Below, one piece after another: positions 1-8,833 of a stretch of 64,000 bases of DNA. The stretch spans positions 1 through 64,000 of the forward strand of contig JAUIHT010000007.1 of NCBI GenBank assembly GCA_030432235.1. Reading direction: 5' to 3'. Under the pieces are notes generated by a model that saw only the letters and a list, made by a program, of their open reading frames with translations, was not told the origin of the DNA and searched no databases. The first letter of the stretch is position 1. Each line of letters starts with the position of its first letter. The stretch comes from Verrucomicrobiia bacterium. GTDB taxonomy: Bacteria; Verrucomicrobiota; Verrucomicrobiia; Opitutales; Cerasicoccaceae. Made by a program: the position numbers and the translations under genes.

Positions 1-575
1 CGTTCGAGGCCGCGCTCCTCGACGATCGCCGAGATCGCCTCCTCCGACTCCGCGCCGATCGCGAGCTCGCCGACGCTGCCGAGCGCGTGCGAACCGCGGG
101 CGAACTCCATCACGCCCATGTCGGGCGTGACGTCGACGAGCGGCATCCACAGGGTGATCGTGTGCCGCGTCTCGAGAGGCCAGTAGAACTGGTCCTGATG
201 CCACGGCGTATAGCCGCCGCCGGGCTCCTTGTAAAGGGCTTGGTCATGGTAGAGGCGAACGCCACGTGTCCCCATCAGCTCGGTGGCGATGCGGGCCAGG
301 CGTTTGCCAAAGACGAATTCCTTCGTCAGTTCGCTGTGACGCCAGAGATTCATGATTTGCAGGAAGGCCTTGCCATAGGTGTTGCGCTTTTCCAGCGGAG
401 TGTCGTCCGTGTTCAGCTCCTTCACTTTGGAGGTAATCTCCTGCCGGTAGTGCTCGATGGTCTCGGCGCTGAGGACGTCCTTGAGCTTGATGTAGCCGTC
501 GCGGCGGAACTGCTCAATTTGCTCGGGGCTGAGAGTGTAATGGGTGTCGATGTTGATATCTGCGGTCGTGCTCAT
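1..575 (-). CDS. Phytanoyl-CoA dioxygenase (PhyH) family protein, 3' end outside window
   Basis: Reading the minus strand from the ATG at 575-573 gives about 191 residues with no stop before the window edge, so the C-terminus is missing. The protein opens with a typical PhyH start (SPEQIEQFRRDGYIKLKDVL) and contains YTPWHQDQFYW near residue 125, where the H-x-D pair matches the iron-binding motif of Fe(II)/2-oxoglutarate dioxygenases. The second iron His and the 2-oxoglutarate Arg would lie beyond the window. The family hydroxylates small molecules; the substrate here cannot be told. It is divergent from the AraC regulator at 705, which could control it. The first 180 bases of the window are about 71% GC, against about 48% at 301-360, a sharp shift within one gene. 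Confidence 0.85.
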   Translation of the reverse strand, partial: MSTTADINIDTHYTLSPEQIEQFRRDGYIKLKDVLSAETIEHYRQEITSKVKELNTDDTPLEKRNTYGKAFLQIMNLWRHSELTKEFVFGKRLARIATELMGTRGVRLYHDQALYKEPGGGYTPWHQDQFYWPLETRHTITLWMPLVDVTPDMGVMEFARGSHALGSVGELAIGAESEEAISAIVEERGLE

Positions 576-704
576 AGTCATTATTGAGATTAGTATATGG
601 AATGCAGTTTAACAGAAACGCTTACCAAAATCCCCGCCTGCCAGGTCAAAAACCAATACTTTTTTGACATTTCTGGCGAACATCACCAAAAATAAGCTCA
701 AAAT

Positions 705-1565
705 ATGCGTGCCCATCTGGAAAAACTCATACCGACTCCGGAGTATTCATTCAATTGCCAGGAGAGCATCGTGCGCAGTTTTGACTGCCCATTTCACTTT
801 CACCCGGAGTTCGAGATTACCCACATCGTCGCCAGCGAGGGTACACGCATCATCGGGGATCACGTCGGGCAGTTCGAGGCGGGCGATCTCGTCATGCTGG
901 GTGGCAACTTGCCGCATATCTACATGAATAGTGCCAAGCATACCTCTGGAAAAAAGCGAGCCCACTCCCAAGTCATTCAGTTCCGCGACGACTGCCTGGG
1001 CCCGGACTTCTTTGAGCTGCCGGAGATGTCTAACGTTCGCGTGCTGATGGACCGCTCGACCCGCGGACTGTTCTTCGGTCCTGACACGCTGGGCCTTGCC
1101 CGGCCTTTACTCGATGCCCTCGTCCATGACGAAAGTGGACGCCGCATCACGCACTTGCTGGAGCTCCTGCATGTGCTGGCCGGCACCGACGCTTCACCAC
1201 TCGCCAGCACCGGCTATCTGCCCAACATCGCCCATCGTGACAGCGAACGGCTCGATCGCATTTGCGGCTTCGTCAACGAACGCTTTCATGACACCATCGA
1301 CCAACAGGAAGTGGCCGCCCTGGTGGGCATGAGCGCCTCGACCTTCAGTCGGTACTTCCGCAAACGCACCAGCATGAGCTTCTCGCGTTTCGTCAACGAG
1401 GTGCGCATCAGCCACGCCTGCAAACGCCTCGTCGAAACCGACGACACCGTGCTGGCTATCAGCCAGGACTGCGGCTTCGGCAACCTCTCGAATTTCAACC
1501 GTCGCTTCCGCGACCTGCGCGGCCTCTCCCCGCGTGAATTCCGCAACGCCCTCCGCCACAAGTGA
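705..1565 (+). CDS. AraC-family transcriptional regulator with N-terminal cupin domain
   Basis: The 286-residue protein has a cupin-like sensor region (about residues 20-100, with FHFHPEFEITHI and a GDLVMLGG turn) and a C-terminal double helix-turn-helix (about residues 185-284). The C-terminal part carries the AraC signature: EVAALVGMSASTFSRYFRKR for the first helix-turn-helix, then AISQDCGFGNLSNFNRRFR for the second. Cupin-AraC regulators usually bind a sugar or related ligand and activate nearby catabolic genes. It is divergent from the PhyH-like gene, with a 129-bp gap, so that gene is the likeliest target. I see no copy of the locus-wide palindromes in this gap, so it may lie outside the regulon that starts after the tRNA. 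Confidence 0.93.
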   Translation: MRAHLEKLIPTPEYSFNCQESIVRSFDCPFHFHPEFEITHIVASEGTRIIGDHVGQFEAGDLVMLGGNLPHIYMNSAKHTSGKKRAHSQVIQFRDDCLGPDFFELPEMSNVRVLMDRSTRGLFFGPDTLGLARPLLDALVHDESGRRITHLLELLHVLAGTDASPLASTGYLPNIAHRDSERLDRICGFVNERFHDTIDQQEVAALVGMSASTFSRYFRKRTSMSFSRFVNEVRISHACKRLVETDDTVLAISQDCGFGNLSNFNRRFRDLRGLSPREFRNALRHK

Positions 1566-1655
1566 ACCACCTCAATCAACTCACACTCCCGCTGTTTTGT
1601 GCTTGTCGGCCCGCCCCGAAGAAATTGGGGTAAACATGCATACCTTTTATCTCCC

Positions 1656-1741
<86 letters not shown>

Positions 1742-1918
1742 TTTAGGACACGAGATCGGCTTTAGGCCAAATACGTTAGGGGCGTCTCCAACACCACAAA
1801 CCCTGTTAAAATCAAGGAATCTTCTCGTCGCGTAAGCTGATCGAGGGGGCAAAATGACAGGTTTTTAATGGGCTGAAATCTGTGTTTATTCACGGTTTTT
1901 TGCCGTTTGAGCCTAATT

Positions 1919-1934
1919 TTGTCCACGTGCACAA
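1919..1934. promoter_or_regulatory. Class 1 palindromic operator upstream of ABC transporter
   Basis: TTGTCCACGTGCACAA, extended by TT on the left and AA on the right to a near-perfect 20-bp inverted repeat. It lies about 75 bp before the transporter start codon. The central CG and even symmetry are typical of LacI-family operators. Related copies recur at 15 other places in the window. Confidence 0.75.
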
Positions 1935-2007
1935 AAACGCCTTGACCCACCTGCTCCTCAAGTTAAAGTGCGTATTTTTCACCCTTGTCTGAAATCCCCC
2001 TGATGTG

Positions 2008-5000
2008 ATGCGAGCCTTCTCGCTCTTTTTTAAATGCGCCCTGGTCGGTATCGCGGTTTTCGCCGTGTTATACCTGTTCGCCAGCCTGCTGCGTCCTTCT
2101 TTCCCGGAAAAGAAGGTATCATACTCCGTAGAAAGATTGGAGGAGCTGGAGAGAAGCCGGGACATGAGCTACGATGCGGAGCATCCACCGGTAAGGTGGG
2201 TGGATGTGGACTACGCATCAGGAAAGGAGGCCGATTGGTGGCCTAAAGCTCAGGCTCCTATTCTTAAAAGCCTGGAGGAAGAAGGCTTCCTCCCTCCCCT
2301 GCCCAAGCGTGTGGGCTCACAGCCACTGGTGCTCAGTGCGGAAGAGGGCCTCGGCCAGTACGGTGGTACGTGGACGCTGGCCGGCACCGGCCCCGGTGAA
2401 CTCTTCGTCATGGCCAAATACTACGGCTGCGACACACTGGTGCGCGCCTCGCCCATGGGTGAGCCCTATGTCCCCAACCTGGCGCGGAGCTGGGAGGTGT
2501 CGGAAGACCAGCGCGTGTGGACCTTTCATCTGCGCAAGGGCGTCTGTTGGTCGGATGGCGACCCCCTGACGGCCCACGACCTTCTCTATTGGTGGAAGTG
2601 GCATCAGCTACATTTTGGCACGGCGCCACTGTGGATGCGCGTAGCCGGGGAGCCAGGCGACATTGAGGCCGTCGATGACATGACTGTAGTTTTTACCTTC
2701 AGCGAGCCCAATCCGCTGTTCCTCTCCCGGTTGGCCCAGCGTAATGACATCTTTCAGCCCGAGCATTATCTCCGCAAGTACCACCCGGCCTTGGGTGAAC
2801 CCGACTTTGTCCAGCAGGCCATGCGTGCCAAGAACGCGATTTCACCGCGGCAATTCTATCTCTCTTTGCTCGATATCCGCAACCCGGAGGTGCCCCGGCT
2901 GTGGCCCTGGATTTACCGGGACTTCCGCGCTGCCTCCCCACAGGTCTTTGTGCGCAATCCCTATTTCTGGGCCGTGGACGAAAAGGGCAATCAACTGCCC
3001 TACATTGACCAAATCGTACTGACCGATCGGCAGCGCGACTACATTGCGATTTCCGCCTCCAGCGGGAGCCTGACCCTGCAGGCAAGGCACATCATGCAGC
3101 GCGACTACTCACTGCTAATGGAACAACGCGAAGCAGGCGGCTACAACGTACGCGAATGGACCTCCGGTTATGCGGGCGACTGGGTCATTTCCGTCAACCT
3201 AAACCGCGTAACCCCGGAAGGCGATCCAGAGGCCGCTGCCAAGGCCCAACTACTGGGCGACAAGCGGTTCCGCCAAGCCCTTTCCCTGGCCATCGACCGC
3301 GAGCAAATCATCCAAGCGGAGTACGATGGCCTGGGCCATCCCGCACAGGTGGCCCCACGTCCCGGCAGCGCCTACTACAAGAAGGACCTCGAGGACGCTT
3401 ATGCCCAATACAATCCCGAGGAGGCTAATCAGCTACTCGATAAAATCGGTCTACCCTGGACTGATGCCGGCTACCGCAGCATGCCCGACGGCACCCCGCT
3501 GGTCTTTTTCATCGACTACACCAGCATGACCGGCCCGGGGCCTGCCCAGTTTATCGTGGATGACTGGGCCTCGGTGGGCATCCGAGTCAAGGCGCGCGAA
3601 CGCTCACGGCAGCTTTTTGCTACGCAGGGAGCGGCCGGCACCATCGACTTCTCTGTCTTTCCCGCCGTCGAGTCCGACAACCCGCTGGTGCAACCCGAGG
3701 CTTACGTGCCCGTGGATATGACTTCCACCTGGGCACGCCGCTGGGGTGCATGGTATCGCAGGGGCGGAATCCAGGGCCGAGCTGAGGCCGACAAACTACC
3801 GGGGGGAGAACCACCGCCCATGGATCATGCCGTCAGAGAAGCCATGGACCTGTATGCCCAAGCCGAAGTCACTGTGGACCCCCAGGAACGTAAGAAGCTG
3901 GGCGAGCAAATCCTGCACATTGCCAAGGAAAACGTCTGGACTATCGCGCTGGCGCCCGGCATGCCGCAACTGGCCGTGGTTGCTAACGACCTGCACAATG
4001 TCCCTCAAAAACTGACCTTTGCTACGCTGTATAATTCACCGGCCAACGCCTATCCGGAGACTTTCTATCTGGAAAATCCCGCCATGACGGAAGGTGCTGT
4101 CGAGCAGCTTAAGGCTCAAGTAGCCGGTGTGGTCACGCCCATGCCAGGCGTCATGACGGCAAACGGAGAGGTTAAGCAAGGTTCGAGCCTCGGCGTGGTT
4201 GTCCGTTATGTGATTATCGCTATCTTGGTTCTTGGGCTGATTGCGCTGGGCTTCAGACATCCCTTTATTGGTCGCCGCCTGGCTCTGATGGTACCAACGC
4301 TGCTTTTCGTTTCCATCATCGCGTTTACCTTAATACAGCTGCCGCCCGGCGACTACCTACAAACACGCATCCTTGAGCTGCAACAGTCAGGCGATGCCGA
4401 CGCGGCCAACCAGATTCAGGAACTACGGTCGGCCTTCTGGCTGGACCAGCCGATGTATGAGCGCTACCTGCGCTGGTTGGGTGTTTACTGGTTCACCTCT
4501 TTCGAACCGGAAGACGCCGGGCTCCTTCAAGGCAATCTCGGACGCTCCATGGAGACCGCCCGTTCGGTCAACGAAATGGTGGGGGACCGCATCCTGCTGA
4601 CCGTGATTATCTCCGCCGGCACCATCCTTTTTACCTGGGCGCTGGCTCTCCCCATCGGCATTTACTCCGCCGTCAGACAGTATTCGACCGCCGATTATAT
4701 CTTCACCTTCCTCGGATTCATCGGGCTCTGTCTGCCGAATTTCCTACTCGCACTGGTGCTGACGTTCTGGGGTTCGCGCTACTTCGGCGTAGACTTGACC
4801 GGCCTTTTCTCTCCCGAGTATGCAGCTCAACCGGACTGGACCTGGGATAAAATACAGAACCTGCTGGCCCACCTCTGGGTACCCATCATCGTGCTCGGTA
4901 CTGGCGGCACGGCCGGCATGATTCGCGTGATGCGCGGCAACCTGCTCGACGAATTGCGCAAGCCCTACGTGACAACCGCTCGAGCCAAAGGAGTGCGTCC

Positions 5001-5289
5001 CTTCAAACTACTCATCAAGTATCCGGTGAGGCTGGCCCTTAATCCATTTATTTCTAGTATCGGCTACCTCTTCCCACGCCTGATCTCGGGCGGAACCATC
5101 GTGGCGGTAGTCTTGAGCCTGCCCACGGTCGGACCACTCCTGCTCGGCGCTTTGCTGACAGAAGATATGTATATGGCAGGTTCGCTCCTCATGGTGCTCA
5201 GCCTGCTTGGCGTCCTGGGAACACTGGTCAGCGACCTCCTGCTGCTGGCTCTCGATCCTCGCATCCGCATGGAAGGAGGCTCTAAATGA
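2008..5289 (+). CDS. Fused family-5 substrate-binding protein and DppB/OppB-like permease
   Basis: This 1093-residue protein joins two normally separate importer subunits. An N-terminal membrane segment (about residues 8-30) anchors a family 5 extracellular solute-binding domain, about residues 110-690. The solute-binding part shows [20 protein letters not shown] and the [20 protein letters not shown] motif. After a membrane segment near 730-752 comes a DppB-like permease (about 755-1090) with the cytoplasmic EAA loop ([19 protein letters not shown], near 985). Family 5 systems import peptides or, in several bacteria, oligosaccharides; the enzymes around it favour oligosaccharides. GTG at 2005 is an alternative start just before ATG 2008. 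The stop overlaps the next start by 4 bp (ATGA). Its ATPases are probably those at 60-62 kb. Confidence 0.9.
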   Translation: MRAFSLFFKCALVGIAVFAVLYLFASLLRPSFPEKKVSYSVERLEELERSRDMSYDAEHPPVRWVDVDYASGKEADWWPKAQAPILKSLEEEGFLPPLPKRVGSQPLVLSAEEGLGQYGGTWTLAGTGPGELFVMAKYYGCDTLVRASPMGEPYVPNLARSWEVSEDQRVWTFHLRKGVCWSDGDPLTAHDLLYWWKWHQLHFGTAPLWMRVAGEPGDIEAVDDMTVVFTFSEPNPLFLSRLAQRNDIFQPEHYLRKYHPALGEPDFVQQAMRAKNAISPRQFYLSLLDIRNPEVPRLWPWIYRDFRAASPQVFVRNPYFWAVDEKGNQLPYIDQIVLTDRQRDYIAISASSGSLTLQARHIMQRDYSLLMEQREAGGYNVREWTSGYAGDWVISVNLNRVTPEGDPEAAAKAQLLGDKRFRQALSLAIDREQIIQAEYDGLGHPAQVAPRPGSAYYKKDLEDAYAQYNPEEANQLLDKIGLPWTDAGYRSMPDGTPLVFFIDYTSMTGPGPAQFIVDDWASVGIRVKARERSRQLFATQGAAGTIDFSVFPAVESDNPLVQPEAYVPVDMTSTWARRWGAWYRRGGIQGRAEADKLPGGEPPPMDHAVREAMDLYAQAEVTVDPQERKKLGEQILHIAKENVWTIALAPGMPQLAVVANDLHNVPQKLTFATLYNSPANAYPETFYLENPAMTEGAVEQLKAQVAGVVTPMPGVMTANGEVKQGSSLGVVVRYVIIAILVLGLIALGFRHPFIGRRLALMVPTLLFVSIIAFTLIQLPPGDYLQTRILELQQSGDADAANQIQELRSAFWLDQPMYERYLRWLGVYWFTSFEPEDAGLLQGNLGRSMETARSVNEMVGDRILLTVIISAGTILFTWALALPIGIYSAVRQYSTADYIFTFLGFIGLCLPNFLLALVLTFWGSRYFGVDLTGLFSPEYAAQPDWTWDKIQNLLAHLWVPIIVLGTGGTAGMIRVMRGNLLDELRKPYVTTARAKGVRPFKLLIKYPVRLALNPFISSIGYLFPRLISGGTIVAVVLSLPTVGPLLLGALLTEDMYMAGSLLMVLSLLGVLGTLVSDLLLLALDPRIRMEGGSK

Positions 5290-6461
5290 GCGGGGCCGCG
5301 ACCACCACAGTACCAGCCGCCGAGCCCTCCGGGCCGCCCCCCTCCCCCGTTAAGGCCGTCAATCCCGGCAGTCTTTCCCAGTGGCAGCTTATACGCCGTC
5401 GCTTCGCTCAGCACCGACTGGCCCTGGCCAGCTTTTACTTCATCATCTTTATCTATACGGTCGCGTTTTTCTGCGGTTTCTTTGCTACCACTACCCAGGA
5501 CTGGCGAGAACTGGACCATGCCTTTAGCCCGCCGCAACTCCCACGCTTCAGTCTTGAGCATGGCATACACACCTACGCGGTATCACTCCAAATAGATCCC
5601 GTTACCCGCAAGAAATACTACCTGGAGGATAGTGCCATCATTGTACCTTTAGGTTTCTTCGTGCGTGGCGAAACCTGGTCATTTTACGGTCTATTTGAAA
5701 GCGATGTACACTTCTTCGGAGTGGATAATTCACGCTGGCAGGAATCTGCCGAAGGAATCAAACCGACCTTCTACTTCCTCGGTGCAGACCGCTATGGCCG
5801 CGACATATATAGCCGCATCATATATGGGGCACGAGTGAGCCTTTCCATCGGCTTGGTCGGCATCAGCATTGCCTTCCTGCTGGGCATCGCCATCGGTGGG
5901 ATATCCGGTTATATAGGCGGTAAGACGGACACCTTTATCCAGCGGCTCATTGAAATCATAAGCTCTTTTCCCGAGCTGCCGCTTTGGCTGGCGATGGCGG
6001 CGGTTATGCCGCCGACGTGGTCACCTCTACAGGTATACTTTGCGATGACCATTATTCTCAGTCTGCTGCACTGGACCGGACTGGCCCGCGTCGTTCGCGG
6101 TAAAATACTATCCCTGCGCGAAGAGGACTATGCGGTGGCCGCGCGATTACTCGGGGCCAGTCATGGGCGCATTCTTTTCCGTCACCTGGTGCCGGGTTTC
6201 ACCAGCCACATCATCGTCGCCCTGACGATGACCATACCCGCCATGATCCTTGGCGAAACCTCACTGAGTTTCCTTGGCCTCGGCCTGAGGCCTCCGGTTG
6301 TGAGCTGGGGTGTGATGCTGCAGGACTGCCTGAACCTGCAGGTAGTTGCGAGCTATCCCTGGCTGCTCATGCCCACCCTCGCCATCGTCGGTACAGTCCT
6401 GGCCTTCAACTTCCTTGGAGACGGCTTACGCGACGCAGCCGACCCGTATGCTTCACGCTAA
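5286..6461 (+). CDS. DppC/OppC-like ABC transporter permease
   Basis: The 391-residue inner-membrane protein has an N-terminal segment near residues 45-65. It then carries the family hallmark [20 protein letters not shown] (around 160-180), several further membrane helices, and the EAA loop ([20 protein letters not shown], near 278-298) that contacts the ATPase. The insert between the first helix and the GADRYGRD motif (about 70-155) is longer than in typical DppC. It is translationally coupled to the fused binding protein/permease and would form the second half of the membrane channel. No ATPase gene follows; transcription passes to an independently controlled LamG gene. Confidence 0.92.
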   Translation: MSGAATTTVPAAEPSGPPPSPVKAVNPGSLSQWQLIRRRFAQHRLALASFYFIIFIYTVAFFCGFFATTTQDWRELDHAFSPPQLPRFSLEHGIHTYAVSLQIDPVTRKKYYLEDSAIIVPLGFFVRGETWSFYGLFESDVHFFGVDNSRWQESAEGIKPTFYFLGADRYGRDIYSRIIYGARVSLSIGLVGISIAFLLGIAIGGISGYIGGKTDTFIQRLIEIISSFPELPLWLAMAAVMPPTWSPLQVYFAMTIILSLLHWTGLARVVRGKILSLREEDYAVAARLLGASHGRILFRHLVPGFTSHIIVALTMTIPAMILGETSLSFLGLGLRPPVVSWGVMLQDCLNLQVVASYPWLLMPTLAIVGTVLAFNFLGDGLRDAADPYASR

Positions 6462-6519
6462 AACCTACGGGCAAAATCCACTATAAGAGCCGATTTCCAT
6501 TATGTTAATTGCCACTTTA

Positions 6520-6532
6520 TGCAACCGTTGCA
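6520..6532. promoter_or_regulatory. Class 2 palindromic operator upstream of LamG PEP-CTERM gene
   Basis: TGCAACCGTTGCA is a perfect odd palindrome around a central C, 85 bp before the ATG at 6618. Related sequences occur at 13247, 18594, 39772 and 52742. It overlaps an ATG at 6519 that could be mistaken for the gene start. Confidence 0.6.
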
Positions 6533-6617
6533 CAAGGGCCACTGTTGTCCACCCGCTATCTTGGTAAAGAATAGACGCGATAGAACACACAACCAACCCG
6601 ATCCCCACATTAGTACT

Positions 6618-7580
6618 ATGAAAACCACCCCTCACCAAACTGCCGTCTTACACCACCCGCTGTGTGCCCTGACTTTCGGATGCCTTCTGGCATTGGCTTC
6701 TCCCGCTGAAGCACTCACTCAGATGGAACTGGATTTCCAAAACTTCACTTCCAACGAAACACAAGCCCTGACAGTGCGCGCCGATTCTTCGGATACCCTT
6801 ACGCTTTCAGGTGACGGCGCCAGCCTCCTGTCCAGCGCTTCGACAGGGATAGACAGCACGAATTCGAAACTGACCACCGGCTACGCTGAGTTTACCCGCA
6901 CCGGCTCAAACAATGGCATTCTAAAAACGACGAATACTTCGGAAGGCAGCAATGACGCCGAATACCGCGACTACACAGGCGCAAGCCCGGGCAGTAGCTA
7001 TGGCACCAATACGATTACCTTCATTTTCCAGCCCGATTTTACCGGCGCCTTGGCAGGCTCTTCACCCGGCACACGTTCTTTTCTGTTCACCACGGATTAC
7101 AACGGCACTTCGACTAATCTGGTCTACCTGCAAATCGGTGGTGGCATTAAAATGATTTTCGGCACCGGCGGCAGCTCTCAGGACTCCTTTACCTTCAGTC
7201 AGCCGGACTGGGACCCAAGCAAATGGTATATGGTTTCGGCATCATGGCAGGAAGGCTCGGAAACGACGATTTACTATCGTGAAGTTGGCGGCGAAGCGGG
7301 TAGCTTCGGCAAGGATGATTCCCTTCTGCCGGCGAATCCCGGCTTCGACATCACCCGATCGGTTGTCCTCGGCAACAACGGCGCCAACGACGGCACGAGC
7401 TATCAAACGCCGGCCCAAGGCAAAATCGCGTATTTCCTTTGGACGGATGAGTATACCTCCACCGAAGCTAGCTATAACTCACTCTACTCCGCAGTTATTC
7501 CTGAGCCTTCCTTAGCCGCTGGCCTGGCCGGGCTGCTGACACTCGGCTGCGCGTTTATTCTGCGTCGACGTCGCAGCTAG
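6618..7580 (+). CDS. Secreted LamG-like protein with PEP-CTERM sorting tail
   Basis: The 320-residue protein has a signal peptide (MKTTPHQTAVLHH then a hydrophobic stretch ending SPAEA). A concanavalin/LamG-type beta-sandwich of about 240 residues follows, with the typical WYMVSASWQEGSETTIYYRE strand pair. The C-terminal tail has the tripartite PEP-CTERM form: PEPS, a hydrophobic helix, then RRRRS. In bacteria with exosortase, such tails direct proteins to the envelope or exopolymer; no exosortase gene is in the window. ATG 6618 is preferred over 6519 because the signal peptide starts there and 6519 lies in an operator. It is paralogous to the genes at 22476 and 23493. It is probably a surface glycan-binding protein; no catalytic residues are recognised. 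Confidence 0.8.
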   Translation: MKTTPHQTAVLHHPLCALTFGCLLALASPAEALTQMELDFQNFTSNETQALTVRADSSDTLTLSGDGASLLSSASTGIDSTNSKLTTGYAEFTRTGSNNGILKTTNTSEGSNDAEYRDYTGASPGSSYGTNTITFIFQPDFTGALAGSSPGTRSFLFTTDYNGTSTNLVYLQIGGGIKMIFGTGGSSQDSFTFSQPDWDPSKWYMVSASWQEGSETTIYYREVGGEAGSFGKDDSLLPANPGFDITRSVVLGNNGANDGTSYQTPAQGKIAYFLWTDEYTSTEASYNSLYSAVIPEPSLAAGLAGLLTLGCAFILRRRRS

Positions 7581-7678
7581 AAGCTGCTGCTTCGCGGTGG
7601 ACGCCCCCGGTCTTTTGTGCATAATACCCTCAGTATTCGGCGAGCAATCTCGCTGAATATCCAGACTACCTTCCAACC

Positions 7679-8743
7679 ATGATTCAGGAGTCTACTTCAC
7701 TGGGCGCAATTGCGGAAAAGACGGGATTTTCCAAGTCCACCGTCTCCCGGGCGCTCAATGGGCACCCAGCTATCAGTGCGGACACACGCAACAAAGTGAT
7801 GGCCGAGGTGCAGCGTGTAGGCTATCGCCCCAATATATATGTTAATGCGGTAATGCGCCGCATACGCGCCTCCAGCAATGCGACCACGCGCGACGTCATC
7901 GCCTATATCTACCGCACTCATCCCTCTCACCCCCTGCAATCGAAGAACTTTGCGGAACGCATGGTGAACGCCCTAGATAAGACGGCGTCCAGCAAAGGGT
8001 TTTCCATCGACGCCTTTAACTTCAACGACTACGAAGCGACGCCTCACCGCCTGGACCGTGTCCTGCGTGCACGCGGCATCCGTGGAGTGATCCTTGGCTC
8101 CGGGCTTTCGGCTAACGACCGCCCAGAGCTAAACTGGGAAAACCTGACCTGCATCGTGCTCGGTAACCATTGCTGTCACCTGCCACTGAACCGGGTTGGG
8201 ATGCACCACGAGCATGATGTCTGCCTGACCTACCAGCAGTTGAGAAACCTTGGTTACGGCAAGATAGGCTTCGTAGCCGACGAGGTCCTGCTGGCCAACA
8301 CAGATCAGTCCATGGTTAGTGGATTTCTGCTTGGACACTATCGCTTCGGAGGAAAACGTGTACCGACCCTGGTGGTGTCTTCCTGGGAGCAGGAAAGCAT
8401 CGGGAAGTGGTACCGCCGTCATAAGCCCGACGCAATCATTGCCCAAGGAAGTGGCCCCCGCATGCAGAAGCTTCTCGAGCTAAACGGACTGAGCGTTCCT
8501 GATGATGTTGCCTTGGGCAGCCTGAACTGCGTCCCTGGCGATAGCCGATTTGCCGGTATTGTGCAAAGGCCCGATGTCATTGGTCAGCTATTGGTGGAAA
8601 GCCTCTGCCTGTCCCTGGGCAGCTTCCAACGGGGTATGGTCCCCTACCCCCAGCTCCATTTGGTTGAGGGCACGTGGAACCCGGGTCAGTCCGCGCCAAA
8701 TCGACTGGTAAAAAACGAGACCGAGGCTCTTAAGGCAAAGTAG
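7679..8743 (+). CDS. LacI-family transcriptional regulator
   Basis: The 354-residue protein begins with a LacI helix-turn-helix (AIAEKTGFSKSTVSRALNGH, about residues 10-30) and hinge (YRPN near 53-56). A periplasmic-binding-protein-like effector domain follows to about residue 340. The recognition helix KSTVSRAL is of the standard type. Members repress sugar-use operons until an oligosaccharide or monosaccharide binds. It is one of two LacI regulators in a locus with two operator classes, so a one-to-one pairing is likely, but which binds which is not clear. A half-site (TTTTGTGCATAATA, 7613-7626) lies upstream and may allow weak autoregulation. Confidence 0.93.
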   Translation: MIQESTSLGAIAEKTGFSKSTVSRALNGHPAISADTRNKVMAEVQRVGYRPNIYVNAVMRRIRASSNATTRDVIAYIYRTHPSHPLQSKNFAERMVNALDKTASSKGFSIDAFNFNDYEATPHRLDRVLRARGIRGVILGSGLSANDRPELNWENLTCIVLGNHCCHLPLNRVGMHHEHDVCLTYQQLRNLGYGKIGFVADEVLLANTDQSMVSGFLLGHYRFGGKRVPTLVVSSWEQESIGKWYRRHKPDAIIAQGSGPRMQKLLELNGLSVPDDVALGSLNCVPGDSRFAGIVQRPDVIGQLLVESLCLSLGSFQRGMVPYPQLHLVEGTWNPGQSAPNRLVKNETEALKAK

Positions 8744-8815
8744 CAACGCAACCTTCAGCCCAAGCACCAGGAACGGATTATACCGCTCCCAGTGAATGTG
8801 ACGTGATAGGCCCAA

Positions 8816-8833
8816 GAGAGCTATTCAGCTCTC
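8816..8833. terminator. Possible bidirectional terminator hairpin between convergent genes
   Basis: A perfect 7-bp stem GAGAGCT/AGCTCTC closes a 4-nt ATTC loop between the LacI gene end (8743) and the stop of the convergent enzyme gene (8825). It overlaps that stop codon. No strong T-run follows directly; on the plus strand a TTTGTTTT stretch begins about 5 bp later, so termination activity is uncertain. Confidence 0.4.

Noticed and set aside
6519-6617. N-terminal extension of the LamG gene from ATG 6519
   Set aside because: The ATG is part of a palindromic operator and the signal peptide begins at 6618.
7569-7595. Small hairpin after the first LamG gene
   Set aside because: The stem is only about 5 bp and has no T-run, so a terminator is not supported.
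7613-7626. Class 1-like half-site before the first LacI gene
   Set aside because: Only the left arm (TTTTGTGCA) matches; the right arm is absent, so it is not listed as an operator.
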